Shown here piece after piece: positions 1 to 12,615 of a DNA stretch of 64,000 nt. The DNA comes from Microvelia longipes. Its lineage: Eukaryota > Arthropoda > Insecta > Hemiptera > Veliidae. Each line of letters opens with the position of its first letter. The stretch's first letter is position 1. A model generated the notes under the pieces. That model was not told where the DNA came from. It saw only the letters and a program-made list of their open reading frames with translations, and did not search any database. Made by a program: the position numbers and the translations under genes. The stretch covers positions 20,601,898-20,665,897 of the forward strand of contig JACMZG010000008.1 of assembly GCA_018340805.1 (NCBI GenBank), read 5' to 3'.

Positions 1-3000
1 TTTTAAAATAATTAAAATTATTGTTTTTTTTAATAAAAACTTTTTAAATATTATGCGTGGCCGTTATTTCTTGAATTTTTATTTAATTAAAAAATATAAT
101 AAATTAATTCACGGATATTACGCAAGTCATATTAAAGAACACAATAAGAGGAACTTATGTTTTATAACGAAAGTCTCACATATTTTTTTGTAGGCTTTTA
201 TTATTAAAAAATATTTTCTCACTAATTTTAATATGTAAGACAAAAGTATCTTAACGTTTATTACTAATGTTTTCATTATGAAATTATGCGTTAAATAATT
301 ATTGGATTATTTTTGGAAGACAAAAGATTTTTTTTAGTATAAAAGTGAGAGTAAAAATAACCAAAAGAATGAATATATTTAAAACTTGATGAGATATGAT
401 ATATTAATGAATTATTTATTAATTTATTTTAATAAATCTCAGTTTAATGTGATTTTTGCATAATTTAAAAGTTTATTTGGGTTGAAGCAAATTTAAATGT
501 TTGTTGTGTTAATAAATTTTAAAATGTTATGATTATTATTTAATGTGGGATTAATTATACGCATTTTAAAAATTTAATAATTTAAAATTTGTACTTTTAC
601 AATATATTTTTATCATAAGTTCATACGGAAGTCTTAAGTAACGGGAAAGTTCTCACCCTAGCCATAAAAAGTGCACTTGTTACTACATATAACAGTTGTT
701 GGCACTTGTCTTTCCCCTTGCGTTGCGGTAACATGTGGCACATTCAAGTGTGGCATAAAATAGACCAGTATGCTTACATCGTTATTCCATTATATCACCA
801 TCGTTACCACATATTCTCTTAGGACTTTGAAATTTATTATCTTATCTTATTAGGGTATTGTGTTTGCCTCTTTATTCCTTTTGTTCTGTTTGTATACTAT
901 TTATCTTTAATTTTTGTTTGCTTCAATATTATTTTTTTTTAATTCAGATTTTTAATAGTATATTTTCACATGATTTAAAAAATTCAATTTTTTGAATCAT
1001 ACTTCTTTTTTCTTTAATTTAAATGTATAAGTTTATAAATGTACTTCCAAATTATTATTTTTATAAAGTTAATTGTTTCATCTTTCCTTTTTATAAAGTT
1101 TTTTTGCAATTTTTTTAATCCTTGAATAATTTTTAAAAGATTTCTTTATAGTAATTATTTCAAGACGGATTTATTTATTTAACAGGATAATCTTTTATTT
1201 ATAATTAAAAAGTTAAACCTACACACGGGTCCCCTACATGCCTACGCTTTGTCCTTGGCGTTTTTTAGCCAGGTTGTTTAAATTTGAACCACCCTGTAGA
1301 TGTCGTGCATAAAACGTTGTGTTGTAAGACACCTGAAACATTGTTAGTATTAAAATGTTAATTTCAATAAGTTGATAGATGATTTTGTACGCAGTATTGT
1401 TTTTGTTTATCACTCCTTATACTTCGTACGTTCTTGTTTTCCGATCTGTTACTTATCGATTTGATTGATGTCTTCTTGTTATCCGTTACTAATTAAAATT
1501 CCTTTTGTCTTTTGTTTTAAGTCTTTCTTGATTTGCTTGATTTATTATTTTGTTTTAACTTATTTTACTCCTATTGTTTTATCGCTTACATTATACTTTC
1601 TATAGAATACTTTTTACTATGCTATTTGATTAAATAATTTACATTACATACTCTAAATATTAGTCCTTTGCTTCAAGTATGTATCTATTTTTTTAATTAT
1701 AAATCATTTATAGAAATATTTGGCAATTTTTATTTTAAGGAATTTTTTAGGAACATTGTTTGTAGGTAGGGGTGAATTATTTTAATTTACGTTAGCTATT
1801 TAAGGTTTGATGGCGTAAAAAATAGCATTCCAGTTTGCTATTTTAGGTTTGATGACATAACAAATAGCATTCCAGTTTGTCTATTTGTATTAATTTTATC
1901 GCTATCTGTCTTTGTTTGTTTATGTTTTGTTTATCACTAATTTGTATGTTTCTTTTTTTATAAGGTTATTTATAATTGGGCATACTCGTCGTTGTAATTA
2001 GGTTTGTAATATCATTGAAAAAACAGGTGCATCGAGTTGACCTGCTTCCTCTATATACCTTTAACCCTTCAATAATATGTTCACCCCACCGTAAACAAGT
2101 CCGTAATTAACACGAGAAGGGCGTGTGCGCCCGTAAACGAAACAAAAAGGAATTAACCATGGAAAACATGATATATGAACAATTAGCGTTACATTGTTGG
2201 GGTGACGCCATGTCTAACTGACCTCTGACCCCTGCACTCCCCCTATCTTACTTATAAATCTATTGTTTATCGAAAATATATTGTTTAATTCTTTTTATGA
2301 ATTCTATTGAAATGTAGAATAACCAAGACAATAAATTGTCCTCCCTATTTTAGTTAAAATAAAAAAAACTTTTGAATACAAATTAAGTCATGCATATTAT
2401 ACAATTTTTTTCGAGAACCCCCTTAAAAAAACTATTTTGTAGTATCACATATTATTTCGTTCCCTCTTTAAAACGCAACTCTGTTTATTATTCTGTAACA
2501 ATTCTTTATTCTCCGTTTCACTTTTCTGACATTTATTCTACTATTTATCCGTTATTATATCATTGTTAAAATTGACATGTGTCATAACTTAAAAAAGTAT
2601 GCTATTTAGAAGCAACGTTGTATAACGTTTTTTAATGACTTCAATATAAATCTAAAGTATTATTTTATTTGTATTTATTTAATTTGATCAGTATCCCTAA
2701 ATTAATTTTTATCTTATACGATTTTATCTCTATCTTTGATGTTTTTAACAATGTTTAATTTTTGTGTCAATATTTTCTCTTCTTCTTATTTCCTTCTTTT
2801 TTGTTTTCACATTATTTGCGCTGATACAATAATTTTGGTGTCCAGCTCTGCGTCCATTTTGCTTCTTTTTATGTCCATATCTGTTTTCATAAGCCGCGTG
2901 TCGTTGATTAATTTGCTCTATTTACTAATTGACTTACTAATATGTTTTAATTCCAATTATTCCCTTTTACATCTATTTCTTAATACCTGTATTCAACTAC

Positions 3001-6000
3001 TTACTAATTATAGTCATTTAATATCTTTCTAAACTTCTTGCAGTTCCGTTCTTATTTTTCAAGTTTTATTTTGTCGTGCTTAATTTGACCTTTTTAAATG
3101 TTGTTCAAAACTTGAAACAATACCTTTTTACAGTTTTGAATCCAATAACATATTTATTAATTACTTAACGCCTTTTTAACGATACTGCAAATTATTATAG
3201 TTTTTTTTTGTCAAATTACGTAAATAAATTTATTATTTTGTAGGTAACCCACGATTTTATCAAATATTACCAAGATATGTGATAATTGAAATTTAAAATT
3301 GTTCTTTTATTTTAATGTAGTTTTCGCCCTTTGTTCTGTAGCAAACTAATTTACAGTTCATTTATTCAAGAAGTAAAAACTTTACCTTTAAAAACACGCT
3401 GCCACTTTTTTGTTGATTTTGTAATATTTTTAACTTCAATGTTTTTCTATTTTTATAGTTCACGATTTGATAGTTAATAGTTTTTAGTTTTAATTGCAGC
3501 CAATAAAAGGTAAAAATAATTTTCTACTTTTCGTAAAAAACATAAGAAATCTAGAGAAAGAGCAGTTTTTTAAACTGGTGAAAGAAATTAGCGTACTTTA
3601 GAATTCTCTATGGTCTTGTATAAATGACCGTAGGAGCTAAGTTCAAAAATTTGCTTTTCTCACTAACCTATATTTGTTTTTTTTTCTTTATCTTTGTTCT
3701 ATAATAGGCTTTTGGCTTAGATGTTCATCTTATTTCTAAATATAAGCTATTTTCTAAATGTAATAAGTAGCTTAGGTTTAAATTTTGCTTACGTTAGTGT
3801 AATTTTAAATGTTTAATACCAGCTTCAAATTATGAGATTAAAATCAATTTATACTATCTAACTCATTAATCTTTTGACCTGGTATTATCTATTATTTATT
3901 ACTATAAAATTAAGATGACTGCATTTGTCATCTTTAAACTCTTTAATTGTATTCTATTGTTTATTATACTCATTGAATTTCCAAAGTGCATTTGTCTGTG
4001 TGGCCGAGCAGACAGCCCGTCGCCCTCTCGCGCCGCGTTCTCTAATTACCCCCCACTTCCACAGCACGACATCTTCTTAAAATAAATTCTAATTTTACAC
4101 TCGGATCTTCACGGTCATTGTTTTATTTATTATGTTATTACTTCTTTCAATTGTTTTCTTATATTCTTTTCTTACTCCTACTTTTTTCTTTAATTGAAAT
4201 ACACTTCTTGAAAAAAATATCTTTTGAAGAATGAAAATTTTATAAATTGCAGAACATTTGTTTATAATTATTCATTTACAACGATATTATTATCAATCTT
4301 CTTTTGTGCTATAATTGTTTTCTGCTTTACTAATCTAATAATAACTTAATCGAATGCTTTATGGTCGATTCAGTTATTTATTTTTTTTTCTTTACTAATA
4401 CCTAATTGCTTTTCTTGCTATTGTGTTATCTTTTATTTTGTTTTACTAATGCTTTATAGTTTACTGCATAAAGTTTGTATACTCTAATATTGCTTTATGT
4501 TCTTCTTTGTTATGGTTTATTTCTACTTTAGTAATGCTCAACGCATTTGTATATTTTAATGTGCTATGCAGTCAGTCAAATGCCTCTATATTGTAAACTA
4601 ATTAGGGATCATACAAGTTATATTATTTTTTTATTAACATCTATGAATTTTTTAACTATGTGGTTATTTTCTTTATATAATCATTTTTAAGTCAAGTTAA
4701 ACCATTATTGCACCTGGTCTTAAAATTGTAACCACAATAACCATTAAGATGTTTTTTCTGTTAATTATCTAAATTACAAGAAAAATTCCTATGAATTCAA
4801 AAGAATAAGAATAATTATTCTATTTTACAAACAGGAAATGAACTATAGTTTGCCAAAATGTTGTGGTGTTTTCGAATTGTTTTTGAGGATGAATTTTTTG
4901 ACTGTGGAAACTGAAGGAAATGTCCTTGGGAGTTTGAAACAGCTGATGGCTCAACAGGTGTGTGAAGGGTGGGTGTAGTATATCCTTTAAAAACTTCTTT
5001 ACTATAAAGGTCCGTGAGAAACAATATGTTGGACTAGATTTTGTTTGTCAAATCTTAGGGTTTGAGGCTGCATCTCCTTCCGTTCCTAAACTGAAACCTT
5101 TTTTTGTTGGTTTCTTACCTTTTGTCGTCTGATTTCCTTCCTTTATTCCTTCAAGATGCTTTTCTCATACTAGTTCTAAACTTCATTTATCAAACATTTT
5201 TACTGTTTTGTCAAATTTTGCTCATGCGACTGCTTAATTGCCTTACGCAAAGGGCTTATTACGTTATCTTAACTATTAATATATTGTTGGAATAATACAT
5301 TATTTTAATCTTTCTTATAATTCTACTTTGTAATAAGTTTATTTTTTTGTTCATATGTTATCCTTGTTTAAGACCTTTACTCTCTATTACTTTACAAAGC
5401 ATATATCTTCGCTTATTTAAATTGAAGTCATATTTCATATTTCTTTTATTCTACCCCCATTAACCAAAGTAAAAGAAATAGAATGAAAATGTTCACATTT
5501 GTACCCTCAATATTCGATCAATCGTCTATTAAACTCTTTTAACTTCTTATCCATTTTCTGTTTTTGTTACGACCTGTATTCTCTGACTTGTTCTGTCGTT
5601 ATTCTTTCTCACTTTTACTTTTTTCTTTATCCTGAGTGCGTTACCCTGGTGAAGTATTATTTCTTATGTACCCTACACAAATAAAAGTCTCAAAAAAATT
5701 AGAATCCCTTGGAGTATGTGGTTTTGTTTGAACAATTCTAGTCCTGAGTCCATGAGAACTTTATGAATGAACCAGATAAGAAGAAATTATATCTCTTAAA
5801 AGTATGACTGTTTTATTTTCTCTTTTCTACCTTCTTATTATCATTTTAAAATGTCACATAAGATTTTGAGATTTCAATTTATTTTAAGTTGAATAATCCT
5901 TTTTACTTCTTAGGTAAATACCTATGTCTTTACTTCTAGTTTAGTTCATGTCGTAGTCAAGCGGTATTTGTTTCACTTGCTTCTGAAACACATTGTGTAT

Positions 6001-7212
6001 TTGAAGCATACTCATGCACTTCTGCCAAGAGAGATATGATAAGGATGTATAGGATTTGAACCTGTGGTTACTCCTTTAGGTCTTACTAAATTAATAATAT
6101 TCTAATTATCTTATATTAGGTACCGCTTAAGATTCTACTTTAATGGTAAACTAGAATCTTTGTTTTACAATATATTGTTTGAATATTGTTTTAATAACAC
6201 TATTGGCTCTATTAAGGATCCTCTAAGAAGTTGGAAGTAAACATTAGTTTTTTTTTATTTTTGACAAAGGGTATTGAGTTTTAATTTTCAGTTAAAGAGA
6301 TTTTTCAAAGTTATTTGATTCATCGTACTTTTTACTGGAGTTATTTCTTCTGTATATTTCTTTCTATATTTCATAAATACATTATAAAGTAGTTTTATAA
6401 AGAAACTGCCTTTACGGTCGAATAATCGAAAAAACACTCAAACTAATCGGAGTAGTTGAAATCACGTCTTCGTTTCTTAGTTTAAAAAACAATTTCTGGG
6501 AGATGTATTTTTATACAAAAGAAGAGAATATTGGAGGTTAAAAAATATTTTGGTGGGACAAGGTCTTTGGGCTAAAAGATTATGAGTTGATACGGTACAT
6601 AAGTTTTTTACCAAACTGCCCTGAGGGGTTCTTGAAGACCGGTTCCAGTATTGTCTCTCTCCTTCTAACTCGTAGCGTTGTATAGGTGAGACAGTGTTGC
6701 CACTCTCTCTCTTCCCATTCAGAAAGGTTTCTTCTTCTTTTTCCTTATTATAATTTTGTTGCTGTACTTGGTAAGAACGCGTTTTGCACTTCTCGTCTCC
6801 ATTCACATTGATATTTGCATCCTGTCCCAATCTTACCTCATTCCTTTCCTTTTTTTCAAGAATATTTCCCTTCTTTACTTACTAAGTGTAATAATAGTTC
6901 CCCTATGGTTTTGGTCTATATTTCTAATTGGTAAAATGTTTTGTACGATTTATTCTTATTTCTAGATTTGTTTTGTTTTTTGACTCTTTTTAAATTGTTT
7001 CTTTATTCTTAATATTGTTTCAACTTAAATCTCATTATTCAATATATTCTTATATAGTTTTCAATAATGTATTTTATAAAACCAGTTTGGTTTTCCATAA
7101 TTACTATTGTAAATTTTTACTACCATTTAAATTTTACTTTACTATTTTATGTCCTATTAAAATATATAATCTGGTAATTTTATGAGTTATAATCTATGTT
7201 TATACTTTTCAG
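1..7212. other. AT-rich sequence upstream of first visible Delta exon (probable intron)
   Basis: No supportable coding exon was found on either strand. I looked for the MNLL signature (Cys-Cys, VCLKHYQ, NPI-FPF-F-WP) and did not see it. Local islands of higher G+C lie near 2020-2240 and 3990-4075. Open frames here are AT-driven and lack family features. Confidence 0.6.
1801..1883. repeat. Tandem duplication, about 44-bp unit
   Basis: Two adjacent copies of a unit containing GGTTTGATG, then AATAGCATTCCAGTTTG, differ by only a few bases. Confidence 0.75.
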
Positions 7213-7276
7213 GGGACATTTTCATTAATTGTTGAGGCTTGGCACGACAGCAGTAATACATCACAGAGACTTTCCG
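7213..7276 (+). CDS. Delta: Delta exon: end of MNLL/C2 domain
   Basis: This is a 64-nt exon, too short for ordinary ORF calling. Acceptor TTTTCAG precedes 7213 and donor GTAATT follows 7276. It encodes GTFSLIVEAWHDSSNTSQRL plus S, and ends with one base of a split Glu codon that is completed by AG at 12065. GTFSLI-EAWHD is the strongly conserved end of the N-terminal C2-like (MNLL) domain of Delta proteins, so the exon is placed by protein homology as well as by phase. The exon begins in phase 0. In Delta proteins the preceding residues are normally a Trp-Pro pair, and no such exon end was found between 1 and 7212. Confidence 0.9.
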
Positions 7277-10200
7277 GTAATTAATCTTTACTTAATTTGT
7301 AGACATATATATATTTAGTGGTCATTATATTATTAGTGGACATTTTGAAAGACAACTCTAATAGATGTAAATGTTGAAACAAATTTCTTACAAGAAACAA
7401 GAGGAAGTATAGGAGAAGGATCGCTTTTTTTTGTCTCCTTAGAACAATTTCTTTATCCGTTGATTTAGCTTAAACTAAACCACGAAGCTTAAACATGCTT
7501 CTCTTAATATTATTTTAAGCAGTGATTTATATCTCCTTTATGTTAAGCTTTTTGTGCCCCAATGTAGTTAAGCTTTCATAAGATATCTAATGGCTTTCTT
7601 GGTTACTACAGAGGCATTGACGTTTTTACTATATTAGGAGGCATAGAATGTATAAACTAAGACATCTAACCTGTTTCTACTGTAACCTAATGCTAAACTT
7701 ATACGATTCATGTTCCCCAAGTAAAGTAATGTTAGCTCTATGATTGTCAAGTTGTTAAGATCTCCATGTTTAAGTCATATTTATTAGATTCTAAAATTGT
7801 TCTCCTACTTATTTGGTTTAGAAATGAGAACAATTGTTTCCGATGTTGACATTTTTATTTCCTTTATTTCTTCAAAATTGAAGAACAAATTCACACTTCT
7901 GCATAGCTATAGAAGTAAATACTTCTTTCTCTATGTTATACAAGTAACATACTTGAGTACAATGTTGTCTACATGTGCATGTTGTCATTTTTAAAAGGAA
8001 GTTACAAATATCGATTAGTATGTAGACTTAGTGTTGGATTTTTTGGCATGGTACAGTGTCCGGGAACACGTACTGGATTCCGAAACCTTATCGGAATACT
8101 GAGTCCGTATGGGATACTCGACCAATCGGCCCTTCCCACGGTACTTCGCCACTCGATTATTTCAAGGTCAATAAGTTTTGTATTAAAGTTCTTCAATTCA
8201 GCACATCTTCAAATTTCTAATGTAATTGACACCGTTCTTTAATGAAGTAGAAAAACGATAATAAATATTATATAACTATTTAATTAAGTTTGAATTTTAA
8301 TATCATATATTTTATGTTTAAAAAAATGAATAATCTAATATTACACATCTTTCGGGTCAGTAATCAATTAATTTGAATGCTAACTCTACTAATCATATGA
8401 ACTTGTCTCTTGTATGAGTGCTTTCATTGTCTAAGGCGTATTTGTTTCAAGCTATAGTAAGTTATTAAAAGACGTAAACCGAGTTTACAGTTCATATTAG
8501 AGATATTTATAAATGGTACTTATAACAATTATACGTTCACAAAGTCTTAATTTTTACTGTTGTTGATGTAATTGGATAATCAGTTACGGTCAATACTTGC
8601 TGTTAGATATGAATATCTCTGTATTGTAACTCTGTATGCCGATTCTTTAATTGCTTCTTTAACTTATAACCTCTTTTATTAGTTGATGAATCAAAATACT
8701 TTTAATTTCTACAATTAACTTATAAAAATTGCAATTGAAGAGAAACGGACCAATGTAAGATTTCACAAGTGCTCTGCTACTTTGTTGTGGTTTTATTACT
8801 AGATTTTATTAAGTGTAATTTTATTATTAAAGTTAAGTAACTTACAAAATTTCTAAAAGTTATGAAGTTTTCAAAGTAATCTAGTTTTTTATTACATGGC
8901 AATTAAGAGGACTATTAAACGAAACATAACATTCCAAGTTGTTTTATAAAACAAAAATTAATGCTTGACCTTTTTTGTGGAATAGCCGCTTTACAATCTC
9001 ACCGAAAAAAATGGGTTTCGATGAGAAAAAGAATAATAAGGGTCCTATGATGCTATCTTAATCTGGGATCCAATTTTGAACTCAATCTAGAGACCTGTGT
9101 ATAAACCGGATTTCTAACTTTATCACTCTACGACTTGTGTTTTTAAATCTTATTAAAAGAATGTCCTCAATACTATTATATATAATCAAACTGGTTTCTT
9201 ATAGCTAGAAGAAATATTTTTAGAAAAAAAGTTTCAATAAGATAACTTAAAAATAATGATATCACTTCGCGGTGAAAAATAAATGATATTTGTTTTGTAG
9301 GTATTTTTCTATTAAAGTTTTTAAAATTAATTAAAACTATTTTTCATTCTGTTTCAACTAATAAGATTTTAATTTAAAAAAATATTTAAAGAGAAAAAGA
9401 ATGATTTAAGATCAATGAACTTGTTCAGTTGGTTTATAGTTGTTTGAATACTAAATTTATATTTTCTTTTACTGACTTTGTCAAGATGAAAGAATAATCA
9501 AGATCCTGATAGTTAAAGAAATGTACGGATATTTTTTTCCGAAATCGAATATTAATTATAGTTATTGACTTTACCTATTTTTGCTTGTTACTTTGTGTTT
9601 ATCTACTCGTAGGCACAAAATAACTTTGTTTCTTATTATAAGTATTAATACTTGAGTAATTTTCGTCTGAGCTGTATTTTGACTATTTAGAAGTGACTCA
9701 GTAACACATGTCCTTAAAAGTTTACAGCTTGTTCAATAACTTATTCATAAATGTAAGTGACATATTTTTTTTCTTTTTAAACTTTGTTTACTTTGTTGTT
9801 TAGTTGACTGTTTAAACAAATTTCTAATTTATTGTTTATACATTGTTTGTGTATAAATGTTTGGTTATGTCGAGTAGTAGAAGAAACATAATTTAAAAAT
9901 CAAGTAGTTTTTAAAGTGTACCGTGGGTGTTAATATTTGTGCATTTGGAAGAAATGTCGAGTGGTTTGTCGAGAAGTTTCAAGTGTTTAAAAAGTAAGAA
10001 ATGGACTGGCTCCCGAATCGCTTCTTAGATAGAAGCATCATTGCTGTGAGAAATCAGTTTTATAACTAAACCCCCCGAGGTTATAAAAGTGAGGCCAGGA
10101 ACTTTCAAACTACAATTAAAACCGAAAACATCGTCCCGTTACGTTTTCCTTTACCTTCGCTCTATATTTTAATTCAAAAAAATATTTTTAAACATTTTTT

Positions 10201-12573
10201 TTATTCCCCTATTATTTTTTGTCGAGAAAACTTTACATCTTTCTCGTGCAATACTTGGGTGCTGAAATCCTACAAAACGTGACTGTTTATTTTATGCACT
10301 TTTATATAAAATGTCCGTTAGTTTTTTTGTGTTAAATAAAAACATTTAAAAATGTTGCAACTAGAAGGTTTTTTTTCTTTATTTAATGTTATGCACTATT
10401 AGACCGATTTCACGCCGCTTCACGCTTATTAATTTGTGTCTCTTTACAACTTTTTTTTTTTTACTATCAATTTAATTATTGTCATTTTCATTTTATTGTC
10501 AACTTTCATTCATCCTTGTTGAAACCTCCTTCCTTGTAGTAAACAAGTTTATTAAGAAGAAAATGTGTTCTAATAAATGTCATTAGTGTAACACTAATAA
10601 TGTTACAGTGTACTACAACATGACTTGTGTTTACTATAACGAGTTTAATAATAAGTTATTTGTTACGGGTTGTTAATAATGTTATAATTTAGAAAATAGT
10701 TGTAACACAATTAAAATTAATAAATGTAAAACAAACCGTTATAAATAGTAATAATTATATATGAAGCATGCATGCAAAAACTTTTTTTTGGATTAGTATT
10801 AATTCTGAAACGTGGACATTAGACGCAATGTATCATGTTTCTTATCAAATATCCTTTATTTTCTAAAAGAACTTTTAAGGGTAACTAGAATTATAAATTT
10901 TAATGTTAAACACATTCAAATTGTCACATTACAAGGTGTGTGTCACATTTGTTTTTTATTAAATTGCTTTCTTACTATCTTTAGGGAAGGAAAATCGTAA
11001 TAAGTATCGATAGTAAAAATATTGGTTTTAAAGTGACGTATTTAGGTATAAAAAGGTTGTTCATTGATAACATGATATTGTATGAGAGAGTTAGTTCATT
11101 GATGAGGCTTCTTTCCTCTAGAGTGAATTTTTATACTTCATTGACCATTTGGAAGGAGGTTTATTTTATATAATTTTTTAATTAAACGACCCTGAACTTA
11201 GATATGTTGTTTTTGTTTCAATCTTATCACTACATTTGTTTTACTAATGCATTTTCAAATGACTGTAGTTGTTGTTTATTATTTACGTCTTAGTTTAAAA
11301 TTATAATTTGGACTAAAACAGCCATCTGCAGTTTTAATGAGTTTAACGAATTTGTCCCAAGTTCAAAAATGATGTAACGAGTCGTGACTGTTTTCGACAC
11401 TAGAATTTTAAGTATTTTAAGATAATTATTTTTAGTGGCCTTTCGTAGAGTTAATAGGTTTTTATTAGTTTATATAGTTATGTATGTAGACACGTATATA
11501 TGTCATATGCATATGAATTTGAAGCGGATACAACTTTTATTACAAATGACTGAAGAGTTTTTATTATCCTATTCACTATGATGTGGGTGCGAAGGCCGAC
11601 CATTTCCGTTCTCTTAGCTCAAGACTATGGTAGACCAAGACAAACTTTGAATGGAATATCGAAACCCAATTAATTGTGACCTTCCGAGTCGATATAATGA
11701 GATTAAACCTGGGTGTCAACACCGAGTTCCCTTTTACCTTCTGTCAGGTTTTTGTCTTAATCCCGTCATCATTAGCAAGTATTTTTCTCACGCTCTTCTT
11801 ATAATTATAACGTCTATTTTTTGACAAAAAACTTAATTATTAAGTTAAGACTGTTAATTCAGGCAAAGACCTTGGAAAGATGTTATATTTTGTGTATTTA
11901 GATAATATTGTAATTCTTAAACTAAAATACTTATTAGCTTATTTGTTTATTTTGGTGATTTTGTAAAGGATGTATTTAATTTTATTTTTAAATTATTTTT
12001 TTTTTTGTAATTTACTCTTTCTTTATTTAATTTTGGCTAATTTATTTTATTTTATTTGTTTCAGAGGACAAGAAGTTGATAGTGCGAGTAAGCACGCAGA
12101 GGTGGCTGGACGCCGGACCCGAGTGGAGTCCGAGTGAAGAAGGTTCACTTATCTACGAATATCGTGTTAGATGCGATGCTCAGTATTACGGTGCCGGATG
12201 TCAGACCTTATGTAGACCCAGGGACGACTCGTTCGGACATTACACCTGCTCCGAGACCGGACAGAGGCTGTGTTTGGACGGATGGAAGGGTGACTACTGT
12301 TCAGAACGTAAGTCTTTACTTTCTTTATTTGTTGTAATTCGATACTATATTAGTTATATTGATACCGGGAGACAAACCTTTAAATTAAACTAGTTGTCCA
12401 ATCATATATTCTAAAACATAACTGTATGTAAAGTCTTCTCTACACTTCAATTATATAAGTGATTATGACTTATTGTTATATACTGATCCAAGTATCTTGA
12501 AAGTAAGCAATGAGAAACTATGTTTCATATATAGCCTTCTTTGCTATTTCATATATATATATATATATATATA

Positions 12574-12615
<42 letters not shown>

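Noticed and set aside
6477..6830. 117-residue minus-strand frame
   Set aside because: Low-complexity Lys/Glu/Gln-rich translation of a pyrimidine-rich stretch, no recognisable domain or splice context.
1..7212. Search for the Delta signal peptide and MNLL exon
   Set aside because: No segment with the expected Cys pattern, LKHYQ or a Trp-Pro exon end was found; these exons probably lie left of the window.
8002..8242. Open frames on both strands in the first visible Delta intron
   Set aside because: Delta reads in phase straight from 7276 to 12065, and neither frame shows domain features.
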